From NCBI RefSeq assembly GCF_009389715.1, contig NC_052392.1, positions 29,400,592-29,464,591 on the forward strand: DNA of 64,000 nt, read 5' to 3'. Below, piece by piece: positions 24,361 to 35,500 of the stretch (positions within the stretch are counted from its first letter, which is position 1; every line of letters starts with the position of its first letter). Source of the DNA: Phoenix dactylifera (lineage: Eukaryota > Streptophyta > Magnoliopsida > Arecales > Arecaceae). The notes under the pieces are model-generated. The model saw only the letters and a program-made list of their open reading frames with translations. It had not been told where the DNA came from and ran no database searches. The translations under genes were made by a program, and so were the position numbers.

Positions 24361-25401
24361 GGCACACTCGGCCGAAAATTTCCATTTTCTTACTAATAAT
24401 ATCGTAAATAAGCTGTCAAAATTTATGTCGATGCATTCAAGGGGTGTCATTACAGGGGTTTGGTTTGTTCAATAATAATGGGCAACGTAGAAAGTCGTCA
24501 AATATCACATTTTATTATTTTCTCACTTGATAAATTTCTTTTCACTTTTTGTTGGTGCACTTCTATTATTTTCTTACCTTGAAGAGCGACAGTTGAACCA
24601 TAAGGATCGTATTCAAGAAAAATAGATGCCTGTATACATCTGTGGAAATTAAAAAACGAGACATCGTATCGGTGATCTTGATGGAAGGATTTGTGTTACA
24701 TCTGTGAACGGCACACTCGGCCCAAAATTTCCATCTTCTTACTCATAATATCGTAAATAAGCTGTCAAAATTTATATCAATGCATCTAAGGGGTGTCATT
24801 ACAAAGATTTGGTTTGTTCAATAATAATGGGCAATGTAGAAAGTCGTCAAACATCACATTTTATTATTTTCTTACTTGATAATTTTTTTTCTTCACTTTT
24901 TGTTGATGCACTTCTATTATTTTTTTACCTTGAAGAGCGACAGTTGAACCGTAAGGAAGGTATTCAAGAAAGATGGATGCCTGTATACATCTGTGGAAAT
25001 TAAAAAGCAAGACATTGTATCAGTGATCTTGATGGAAGGATTTGTGTTACATCTGTGAACGGCACACTCGACCCAAAATTTCTATCTTCTTACTAATAAT
25101 ATCATAAATACGCTATCAGAATTTATGTCGATGCATCCAAGGGGTGTCATTACAGGGGTTTGGTTTGTTCAATAATAATGGGCAATGTAGAAAGTCGTTA
25201 AACATCACATTTTATTATTTTCTTACTTGATAAATTTCTTTTCACTTTTTGTTGGTGCACTTCTATTATTTTCTTACCTTGAAGAGCGGCAGTTGAACCA
25301 TAAGGAAAGTATTCAAGAAAGATGGATGTCTGTATATATCTATGGAAATTAAAAGCGAGACATCGTATCAATGATCTTAATGGAAGGATTTGTGTTGCAT
25401 C
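24361..25401. repeat. Three head-to-tail copies of a ~350-bp unit
   Basis: Copies begin 'ggcacactcg' at 24361, 24710 and 25061 and run to about 25401. They are highly similar along the whole length, including 'aataatgggcaa.gtagaaagtcgt' and 'gatcttgatggaaggatttgtgtt'. The unit has no long ORF shared by all copies. The array lies between the strictosidine-synthase-like gene and the Copia element. Confidence 0.95.
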
Positions 25402-25473
25402 AAAAGATAATTTTACTAGCCATACCCGTTTGCCTATCTAGTAATTACTTTGGATTTGAATCTTGAATGGTGC

Positions 25474-25712
25474 TGTAGAGCCAATCACCAGCGCCTCCGC
25501 TTTGAGCTGAAGATATGCAACTTCCCAACAGTCTACAACACTTACAGTAACCAACTTAGTTGTTACGAGTTGTTGTAACATCCCTTGACTCAAGGGACTA
25601 AAGGATAATCTCTGTAACTAGTTCTTAGCTGTATTCGTGTATATATATATCATGCAATCCTTGAAGTGGTGTGGAAAAACCTTTCAGCAAAACTGCTATT
25701 CATACTTCTATA
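25474..25712 (+). repeat. 5' LTR of the Copia element
   Basis: 239 bp, starts TGTAGAGCCA and ends CTTCTATA, directly followed by the primer-binding site. It contains 'gtgtatatatatatc', a likely TATA region for element transcription. Confidence 0.95.
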
Positions 25713-25724
25713 TGGTATCAGAGC
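25713..25724 (+). other. Primer-binding site (initiator tRNA-Met type)
   Basis: TGGTATCAGAGC is the standard complement of the 3' end of plant initiator tRNA-Met used by Copia elements, and it abuts the 5' LTR. Confidence 0.95.
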
Positions 25725-25772
25725 TTCCATTCTCCACTGAGTTTTCTCTTTCTTCTGACCCATGTCTGTGCC

Positions 25773-28700
25773 ATGGCTGATTCCTCCTCCTCGTCAGTGC
25801 ATTAGTCTACTTTTTCTTCCACTGAATATTCCCTTGTCGCCATCAATGCCTCAACCCAGGTTACTGCTCGACTTACCCCAGCCAACTTTCCCTCCTGGCA
25901 TTCCCAGTTTGAGTCTCTTCTTCTTGGGTATGACTTCTATGGTTATGTTGATGGCATGTTGTCTCGTTCAGCCAGTTCTTCCTCCAACCACTGGTTTTGT
26001 CAGGATAAACTCATCCTGAATGCTATCCTGGCCTCTATTTCTGATGCTGTGGTACCCCTCATCGCATCATCCAAAAGCTCCTGCGATGCCTGGAGCAAGC
26101 TGACCAAGCTCTATGTCAGCCGCTCCCGCACGCGGGTCATGCAACTTAAGGAGGAGCTTACCCTTCTTTAGCATGGTGACCACAGTGTTTTTGTCTACTT
26201 ACAATTGGTCAAAACCATTGCTGCTGAACTTGCTCTAATCGATTCTCCCTTGTCTGATGATGACATTACTCTTTACGTTCTCAATAGTCTTGGTCCTGAA
26301 TTCCGAGATATTGCTGCTCCCATTCAAGCTCGGGAGTCCTCTCTATCCTTTGAGGAACTTCATGAGCTGCTTGTCAGCCATGAAGCCTATTTGAAACGGC
26401 TTGTGGCATCCTCTCCGGCACTGGTGGCCACTGCTCATTCCACCCAACGCAGGTAGTTTTCTGGTTTGCGTTCCTTCAGGCGACCATTCTACCCCTCTCA
26501 CACCAATCCAGATCACAAGGGTGACTCAAAACACCGATACTCCAAGCAGCGGTATGCTCCTAAATGCCAGATCTGTGATTGTGTTGGACACATTGCCAAG
26601 CATTGCCCCCAGCTACACTCTTCCGAGCCCACTGCAAATTGTGCTTCTGCCTCACATCCAACTGACAAGCGTTGGCTCATTGATTCAGCAGCTTCCCACA
26701 ACATCAGCACCAAACTTTCTAATCTTCATCCACATTCCTAATACGACGACATTGATGAAGTAGTTTTTGGTGATCGTTCAGGTTTGCCTGTGACTCACGT
26801 TGGTTTGTTGACTTTTTCCTTTTTTGCTCGCCTGTTTCATCTCAATGATACTCTCTGTGTTCCTGATCTTCAAAAAACCTCATATCGGTTCATCAGTTCA
26901 CCAGGCAAAATGATGTTTTCATTGAATTTCATCCCTCTTTTTTTCTTATCAAGGATCGGAGGACGGGAAGCTTCTTCTATAAGGACCGTGTGACAATGGT
27001 GTGTACCCCCTTCTAGACTCGTGTGAGCGTCAGCCGTCTCATTTGAAAACTACATTCGTTCATGAGAGGATCTCCTTGGTTGGCTGGCACAGTCGTCTCG
27101 GTCATCCTTCTCCCAAATTTGTTTCGCATCTTGTTAGTTCCTTTTCGCTTCCTGTTAACATTTCTATGTCATGTTCCAAACTTTGTAATGCTTGTGCTAT
27201 CAATAAAGCTCACAATTTGCCTTTTCACTCCCATGGTATGACAAGTAATGCTCCCTTTGAGCTTCTCTACACTGATGTTTGGGGTTCATCTCCCATTGTC
27301 AGTTTCACTGGTCACCTGTATTACATTATCTTCATTGACCATTTTACAAAATATGTATGGTTCTTCCCACTCAAACAGAAGTTTGACAACCGAACATTAT
27401 TTCCCCAATTTCACCGTATGGTTACCACTCGTTTCAACACCAAAATTTATAGCCTTTACTCTGACACTGGTGGAGAGTTAGTTGCCTTGCAATCCTATCT
27501 CTCCGAGCATGGCATCAGCCATTACACATCGGCTCCTCACACTCCTCAACAAAATGGTGTTTTCGAACGTCGTCATTGTCATGTTGTTGAAACAGGCCTC
27601 ACCCTCCTCACTCATGCTTCTCTTCCACGAGAGTTCTGGTTCTATGCCTTCGCCACTGCCACTTATCTCATCAACCGGATGCCCACTCCATTACTAAAAT
27701 ATAAGTCTCCTCTGGAGGCTCTGTTTGGTCTGCCACCTAACTATCTGAAGCTCCGAACCTTTGGTTGCCTTTGCTATCCGTGGCTTCGACCTTACAACAC
27801 TCACAAGTTACAGCCCAAATCCCTCGAGTGTCCCTTTGTTGGACACTCCACTAATCAGAGTGCTTACCTATGTCTTCATCTTCCCACCAAACGCCTCTAT
27901 GTCTCCCGTCATGTTCAATTTGATGAATCTGTATTTCCCTGCAAAGAGTCTGTCTTCACCCATCCACTTCAGTTGTCTCCTGTCCGGATGCCTTCTGCTA
28001 CCGCCTCACCTGTGATTTCTGTGCCATTGGAGGTCTCACCACTGTCGACATGTTCTTCTACTGATGCTTCCTCGTCACCTTCGGCTGCGTCTCTTGCATC
28101 ATCTTCTTTCACTATGCCATCTTCACTCGCCTCCTCCACTGATCAGTTTGCTGTTGCTCCTGAGGAACAGCCTACGGATCCCCCCCAGCCCGTCAGCATC
28201 CCATGATCACTCGCTCCATAAACAACATCTACTGTCCAAAGTGGTTGTTTGTTGCCACCAAATATCTGCTTCCTACACCCATTGAACCAACTTGTGTCAG
28301 CCAGGCTCTCAAGGATTTTCACTGGCGTGCTGCAATGTCTGAAGAAATCATAGCTCTTCTCAAGCATGGAACCTAGGATCTTGTTCCTCCTAGTGCTGGG
28401 CAGAATATTGTGGAAAACAAATGGGTGTTTCGGGTGAAACGAAATTCAAATGGCTCCATCAATCGGTTCAAAGCTCGCCTAGTTGCCAAAGGGTTTCATC
28501 AGCATCCTGGGGTTGACTACTTTGAAACCTTCAGCCCTGTTATCAAATCTGCCATCATTTACCTTATTCTCTCGCTTGCTATTATCAAAGGTTGGTGCCT
28601 TCGATAATTGGACGTGAATAATGCCTTTCTTCATGGCGATCTTGTTTGAATCTGTGTTCAAGAAATAGCCTCCTGGGTTTGAGGATCCCTCTAAACCATA

Positions 28701-29838
28701 TTTTGTCTGCAAGTTAAAGAAGGCCTCAAGCACGCGCCCCGCTTCTGGTATCAGTCTCTCCGAGAAGCTCTTCTTAGTTATGGTTTTCATCTCTATTTAT
28801 TCATCTTTCAAATGGCTTTACATGTTACTGCCTGGTATACATTGATGATATTATTATCACCAACAGTAATTCTTCCATTGTTTCCGACATCATCTCTCAA
28901 TTGAGTGCCTGGTTCTCTATCAAAGACTTGGGTAATCTTCACTACTTCTTGGGCATCGAGATCATTCCACCACTCAAGGCCTTTTTCTTTCACAGTACAA
29001 ATATGTGCATGATCTTTTGGCTCAGGCCAACATGGATGGAGCAAAGGCAGTTCAAACTCCTCCTTCCACCAGCAACTCTCTCGTTCTTCATGATGGTTCC
29101 CCTCCTGCTGATAGTATAGCATATCGCAAAATCATCGGTGGTCTTCAGTATCTCGGTCTCACCCGGCCAGATATTGTCTTTGCTGTTAATCGCCTCTCCC
29201 AGTTCATGCATCGGCCTACTACTACCCACTGGGCTGCTGCTAAGCAATTGCTCCGGTATTTGAAGCATACGATCTTTGATGGGATTCATCTCCAGAAGAA
29301 TAGTGCTCTGGAACTTCGCACCTATACAGATGCTGACTGGGCTGGGGATCATGACTCCAGGATCTCTATTACAGCTTTCATTACCTTCCTTAGTCAAAAT
29401 CCCATTTTCTAGACGGCTCGCAAACAACGTGCCGCCTCTCGCTCGTCCACTGAAGCTGAATTTCGAGCATTGGTTGGTGCAACATCGGAAACAATTTGGC
29501 TGCACTCTCTTATCTCTGAGCTTGGTCTCGAGCTTCCGCATGCTCCACGACTCTTCTGTGATAATATAGGAGCCCATCACTTTAGTCTTAATCCGGTTCA
29601 GCACTCTCACATGAAGCACATTGAGATTGATCTGCTCTTTGTCCGTGATCTAGTGCAGAAAGGTAAAATAAGAATTCATTATATTCATACTATCGATCAG
29701 CTCGCCGATCTATTGACAAAACCTCTGGCTTGTCATCATTTTTGGCTGCTCAAATCCAAGATTGACCTTGCTGATGGCACGTCCATTTTGCGGGGGCATG
29801 TAGAGCCAGTCACCCAGTCACCAGCACCTCCGCCTTGA
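25773..29838 (+). pseudogene. Copia gag-pol polyprotein, disabled
   Basis: Reading starts at ATG 25773 but meets a stop after ten codons. Beyond it, gag (LTPANFPSW, GYVDG) continues to a stop near 26169 and again near 26456. A CCHC knuckle (CQICDCVGHIAKHC) and a protease site follow, changed to DSAAS from DSGA(S/T). From 27001 the frame shifts: HSRLGHPSP, then integrase (YTDVWG, YIIFIDHFTKY, LYSDTGGE, TPQQNGVFERR). Reverse transcriptase begins near 28410 (NKWVFRVKRN, RLVAKGFHQ, YIDDIIITNS) and RNase H lies at 29005-29790 (YTDADWAGD, ADLLTKPLA). Further stops break both. The order integrase before RT defines Copia. It cannot encode functional proteins, but it could be mobilised in trans because its LTRs, priming site and polypurine tract are intact. 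Confidence 0.95.
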
Positions 29839-30045
29839 GCTGAAGATCTGCAACTTCCTAACAGTCTGCAGCGCTTCCAGTAACCAACTCATTTGTTACG
29901 AGTTGTTGTAACATCCCTTGACTCAAGGGACTAAAGGATAATCTCTGTAACTGGTTCTTAGCTGTATTCGTGTATATATATATCATGCAATCCTTGAAGT
30001 AGTGTGGGAAAACCTTTCAGCAAAACTGCTGTTCATACTTCTATA
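29799..30045 (+). repeat. 3' LTR of the Copia element
   Basis: 247 bp, starts TGTAGAGCCA after a GCGGGGGCA polypurine tract and ends CTTCTATA, followed by the target duplication GGTGC. Confidence 0.95.
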
Positions 30046-30050
30046 GGTGC

Positions 30051-32200
30051 ATCCTTGTATTAGAAGCAGGGTAACTATAATATAGGTAAGGTTCTCTCCC
30101 TTCCTCTCAAGAGAAAAAGAAGAGAAGAAAGAAAAATTCCTTTCCCCCCTTTGATTGATTTGGTGACAACTTTACGACATGATCTTGGGATTACACATTC
30201 TAGCATAAGAAGCCTCTAAACAACGGTCTATCCCCAAAATTCAGAAATTTGAAGATAGGTTCTCATCCTCGAGATGATCGGCTATCCTATTTAGCATTCA
30301 ATTCACTTAGCATTTACTAATTTACGGCATAATATTCCTAGTAGCTAAGGTGCTTCCAAAAAAAAAAAATCTTGATGTCATCGGATATTAAAATAGCTTC
30401 ATCATTTATTTCCACTTGAATTAAAACAAATTTTAATTCCAAAATGTTTCTACACAACCTCTTTAGGATAATCGTTTGACCCTTCTGGAATTTTAGTTTA
30501 GTTGAATAAATAAGTTTTCTTTCTTCTTTCCACTCTTTGTTCTTCACTATAATGGTCACTTATATGCATTCTTCTTCTTCTTGTTTTTTTTTTTTGCCTC
30601 TTTTTCCTCCTCTCATATTTATCACGCTTTTGGGTGTACAACATGATTATTCACAAGGACAGCTAAATACTTGGGAACTTAGTTTGCCCGTGCACAATTT
30701 AAGTACACCACCAACTCCTAAGAAGAGCTTTAAAGACCTGTGCGAATAAAAGAGAATACATACAAACATAGGGCTTGTCCGAAAGAAATAGGTCGATGTA
30801 CTTCATATCATGTTTAATGATCTTTGCTCATAAAGTATTTTATTTTATTTTTATTTTTTAGGGAACAAAAATTGCTTTATTTAGTTGTGGGAACAAGACA
30901 CAGCAACCACCCGCCAGCTACATGGCACCCGTTAGCTACAACTAGACGCATTAAACAGTGGACCAACCAAAAGGGTCCTAACAGCAACTTCATAACAAGC
31001 ACCAAAACTGAATTGGGTACAATTAGTACCCATCGAATGCTCTCTACATATGGAGGATCACTTAAGAGCAGAGTCCTACAGGTCGCCCATATTTATCGAG
31101 AGGTAAATGGGGCAGCAGATTGTCAATCACTTTCGAGATATTATCTTGAAGTTTGCTGATTTTGTTTGATGTAGATACTCTAGAGTTGTCTAATTTATTT
31201 ATTTTAATGAGAATAAAAATACTAAAATTATGATGTCAAGAAAACAACAGATGCGAAGAATGGACATGAAAACTATGGACAAATGGGTCATGATTAACCA
31301 CGCAACTGAATGACATATTTCCACACAACCTAGCATCGAGCTGATTGTAGATTGGACCATGATTAACCACACAGGTCCGGGTCTGATCGGGTCCAATTTT
31401 TTTGTGCTTTTGGGAAAAAATTTGGGCAAATCTAATTTGGTCATATCATAATTATGAGGTGCTGGGTGACCCATGACTTGAAAGACTTTGCAATTGAGCT
31501 CCAGTTAGAACAGATGACCCATGACACACTATTTTTTATCTATATGACTGATTGGACGGAACTCGGTGTCTCCCAGCTCCCCTCTCACGAGGACAAAAAA
31601 AATTCCAGACCTTCTTCCAAAATCCAATTCCATTACAGAAAACTGGCACATGACCCATATTCAGTTGCAGTGTTCCCTCACTTTCTCCCTTCAAAAGTTA
31701 AAAGAAACAAAAACCAAAAAACAGAAGGAAAAAAAAAAAAGGCAGCTACCGAGACACCAGAGGTCTCAACAGTGTAATAGATCGGGAGAGAATCCTGACG
31801 GGCCGACGTTCCTTTGGATTCTGTGAACCCATGCTTGTTGCTAACTTGCTATCCTCCAACACTGACCAACAGTATGCCGGATCCAATTTAAGTAGTTGTA
31901 GCAATGCTTAACCTATTTAATCTATTTAACTTGATTCAATCTATTATAGATCAGGAATGGTTAACCTGGGTACAGAAATAATTATAAATTTTAAGAAGGT
32001 AATCATGCAAATTTAAATTTTAGAAGGACATTTATGCAAAAAATCCTAAAAAAAACTCTATCACTAAACTGGTTGGACTTGGGTTGACATATTTTTGATC
32101 TCATTTGTATCTGGCCCGGCCTAAATCTAAGTGGGCTAAGAAGGCCCAACAAGTCCATAACCTCAGTATTCGTCGCTGAATTAGGCCCACTCAGCTATTC
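30051..32200. other. Intergenic with a possible LINE scrap
   Basis: Mostly AT-rich non-coding DNA. Around 31075-31140 the plus strand encodes LQVAHIYREVNGAADC, which resembles the C-terminal RNase H motif (AAHVYREANRAADLVAS) of the LINE at 53.5 kb; nothing longer could be followed. The rest shows no gene. Confidence 0.4.
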
Positions 32201-32379
32201 CAAATATCTCCTCCGAGACAGATATTAGGTTTTCCGTCGGTGAAAACGATATAACTCGCACTGGATAAGCCTCGGAGATGTAAGAAAAAAAACGAGCCTC
32301 TCTCGTTGCTCCCTCCTTAATCCCAGGAGCGGAGTTGAAGGAGGGAAGCCCTGTTCCTGAGTCTCCATCCGAAACAAAG

Positions 32380-32474
32380 GTACGTAGACATCCTTCTCCC
32401 AAGATTTATTCACCAACGTTTGAGAGGTGATAAGAAACAAGAGGATTTCGTTCATAAGGGTTCTTGTGATTCAG
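32380..32474 (+). other. Possible 5' UTR intron of the FtsH-like gene
   Basis: A strong donor (AAAG/GTACGT) at 32380 pairs with an acceptor (GATTCAG) ending at 32474, 34 bases before the ATG. Inferred only from consensus. Confidence 0.35.
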
Positions 32475-32508
32475 ATTAGGTTATTCATTTGGTTCTCAAG
32501 GGATATAT

Positions 32509-35500
32509 ATGGGGCCTATCTCGTTGATTGCTATCAATGGAGCTATGCGTCCTTATAGCTGTTCTTTAAAAGATCAGCCAATGCTCTTGTACAGTAATGG
32601 TTCCAGATTTAGAGTGCGAGTAGGCAAGCTCTTGCCTCTAGGGATGAAGCATAGGGATCTTTCTTCTTCCTATTCGCTTTCTTGTTTTAGTTCTCAATTG
32701 GATTCTTTACTGGGTTTTCGTAAGAAATCCCGAACTGGGATGCAGTTTGCTAAGCCAGTTGTTGCGAAGGTTGATGGAAATAGCAAAGAGAGCTGTACCT
32801 ATTTGGGAATGAAAGGGAAGCAGAATTCAAGAAGGTGGTTTTCTCTGAGATTGCGCCCGAGGCTGCGGTTGCTTTCATATAGGTTGAAGAGAATTCCGAT
32901 CAGGGAGTTGATAGAGGATGCCAAGACCATGTTGCACAGGAATTCGAAGAGGGTTACTTTGTCGACAACGGTTTCTTTTGCGCTAGCTGTGTGTTTCTTA
33001 TTCTTGAAGTACACGGCGGTGCCTGCCTCAAAGGTTGTTCCATATTCTGATTTGATATTGAATCTTCAGAGCGGGCGTGTGTCGACTGTTCTTTTTGAGG
33101 AGAGTTCTCGCAGAATTTACTTTAACATGCGTAGTGATAGCTATGAGAGTTCAAAGTCGGTAGCGGAGGCATCATTGTCTGCTGATGTTGCATACGAGAG
33201 TGCATTGACATCGTCGGAGAGCACAGTGACTGCTGGTGGGAGGAGAGCTAGTTCTACTCCAAAGTGGCAGTACTCTACGAGAAAAATTGACCACGATGAG
33301 AACTATCTTCTTGGTTTGATGAGAGATAAAGGAACCATGTATAGCTCTGCTCCTCAGTCTATACTTACATCACTGAGGAACATTTTGATCACAGTGATTT
33401 CCCTATGGATACCATTGACTCCTCTAATGTGGCTGCTTTATCGGCAGCTTTCAGCCGCCAATAGCCCTGCAAAGAAGCGTCGCCCTAGTAACCAGAGGGT
33501 TAGTTTTGATGACGTGGAGGGCGTTGATGCAGCTAAGGATGAGCTTATGGAGGTAAGTTTTAGTTTTTTCTCCTCTCGGCTGAACATATTGTCTTAATTA
33601 ACTTCTAAATTTAAGATCTGAAATTAGGAAGTTAAACTGTTAAAGGACTGATTGTACATAGAGCTCGAGTTTGGCCTTTTTGTTTGATAGATGCTAGCAT
33701 GCATTGTATAAAGAACTAGCTAAGAATTGTTATACGCTTATTCCACACCTTTCCCATGCTCCATCCTGGATATAAAATAATGCCATAGCTAAACCACAAA
33801 ATTTTTGGATTGCTTAATAATTAAATACACCCCACTCGTGCATGTATCTGTTGAATGTTACGTAGTGGAGACCACCCGCATATGTTGATTGGAAAAAGCA
33901 TGGATGCATATGGTATCCAATTCTGCATTATGCTTTACAGTCAACAAGTTTTATGTTGCAGCTTAAGCTTGAACTAGCTGAACTACCACCAGGACAATGT
34001 AATTTTTTCTACCAATCTCATTATGACTTGAGCTATCTTGCACTTTCCCGTATTTGAAATCTGCACGTCTCACAAAAACTTCTGGCTGATTGTTAAGCAG
34101 CTGATACCATGTTATGCCATCTGCTTGTGAAATTCAGTTGGTTCTTTTCTCTTTCTTTCCTTTTTTTTTCTTGATGAGAAAGGTGGGAAACTCATGCAAT
34201 CTATATTTTGTTTAGGCTACTTTGAAGATCAGGCTCTAGTTAACACATTGGATGGCTAAAAGATATCCTACTGCTATATTATTCTTTGTTCGGCCAACAA
34301 TTACACAACCCCCCAAAACACAAAAAAAGGAAAAAGAAAAAGAAACAAAACTTTAAGTTATATTACCAAACGTTCGCCTCTAAACTTATTTTGCACACGT
34401 TCAGAGATCACTATCATGGTCAGTCTTGGTTACATAACTTCTAGCTCCCAGTGCCCAGAGGTGATGCCTGCTCGTTGGACATTGTTAAATCTTTCTTTCA
34501 CCTTTGCAGTTCATAAGCTCGCATTTCTGTAATCCTAATTTTGGAAAAGTCATTACTGAATTCTGATTCAGATAAGGCTTAAGCTAGAAAAGACTTTTGG
34601 CTTGGATCATCGACATCCCTATCAAAGGTAAATTTTATTTAAACTTACTGTTAGAGGTCAGATATTGAAAGTTATTTAACACCTATATATGTAATTAAAC
34701 ATGACTCTATTGGTGCACTCCAGGGCACAATATACATTATGCCATAACATACTGATACAGTATTTCCAGTATATACCAGAATTGAACTAAATTTGTTTTT
34801 ATAGATCTTTATGAACTATGCTATATTATAATGTGGTAGAATGATACAATACGATGTGACACTGGCTGATAATGGTTGCGAAATATCACATAAACCATTT
34901 AACCAAATCAACCCAAAGTCATATGTATTATCTGAGCAAATGTTGTTCCTTATGTTTTCCTTCAAATCATCCAATCTCTTGCAAGTTTCTTTTCCTTTTG
35001 CAACTTTCAGTTTGATATTATATCAGGCTATTTATGCTAATTTTAGCGTTGAACTTCATGAGATAGTGCTGTGCACATTATACGGCATTCTCATCGATAA
35101 ATAAAATATTTGTTTAGTATGGTTCAGATTCAGGAAATGTCTTGGTATTCAAAGCTAGTTTTTTCTCATACAAACATAGCTATAGATAGCCAACATACAA
35201 GAGGAAGTATAGGCATATCATAACTCGTAGCTGTATGTGTGTTTTTACGGAATGCCAACTGTAGATATTGTGACATTGTACTGCACCTTAACTCACTCTT
35301 TTCAAGCTGGACAAGGTTTGACTCCATTCAAGTAGCAATAATCTCTTTTAGTAGCTCTTCACCTTGTTTGCAAGCTTCCACAACCATTTCCCTAGCACTA
35401 TGTAGTGCTTTATTCTTTGATAATGTTTGAAGGTCAACACCATCTTCTGACTGAAATTTATCATTGACTTTAACCATGAACCATAACGTGCCATTTCTTG

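Larger units (their letters stand above)
25474..30045 (+). mobile_element. Full-length Copia LTR retrotransposon, coding region inactivated
   Basis: The 4572-bp element is flanked by the 5-bp target duplication GGTGC (25469-25473 and 30046-30050). It has a 5' LTR (25474-25712), a perfect primer-binding site TGGTATCAGAGC (25713-25724), gag-protease-integrase-RT-RNase H order typical of Copia, a polypurine tract (near 29788-29798) and a 3' LTR (29799-30045). LTR ends are TG...TA, not the usual TG...CA. The LTRs are very similar; the 3' copy has one extra block of about 8 bases near its start. The coding region has many stops and at least two frame changes. Confidence 0.97.
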
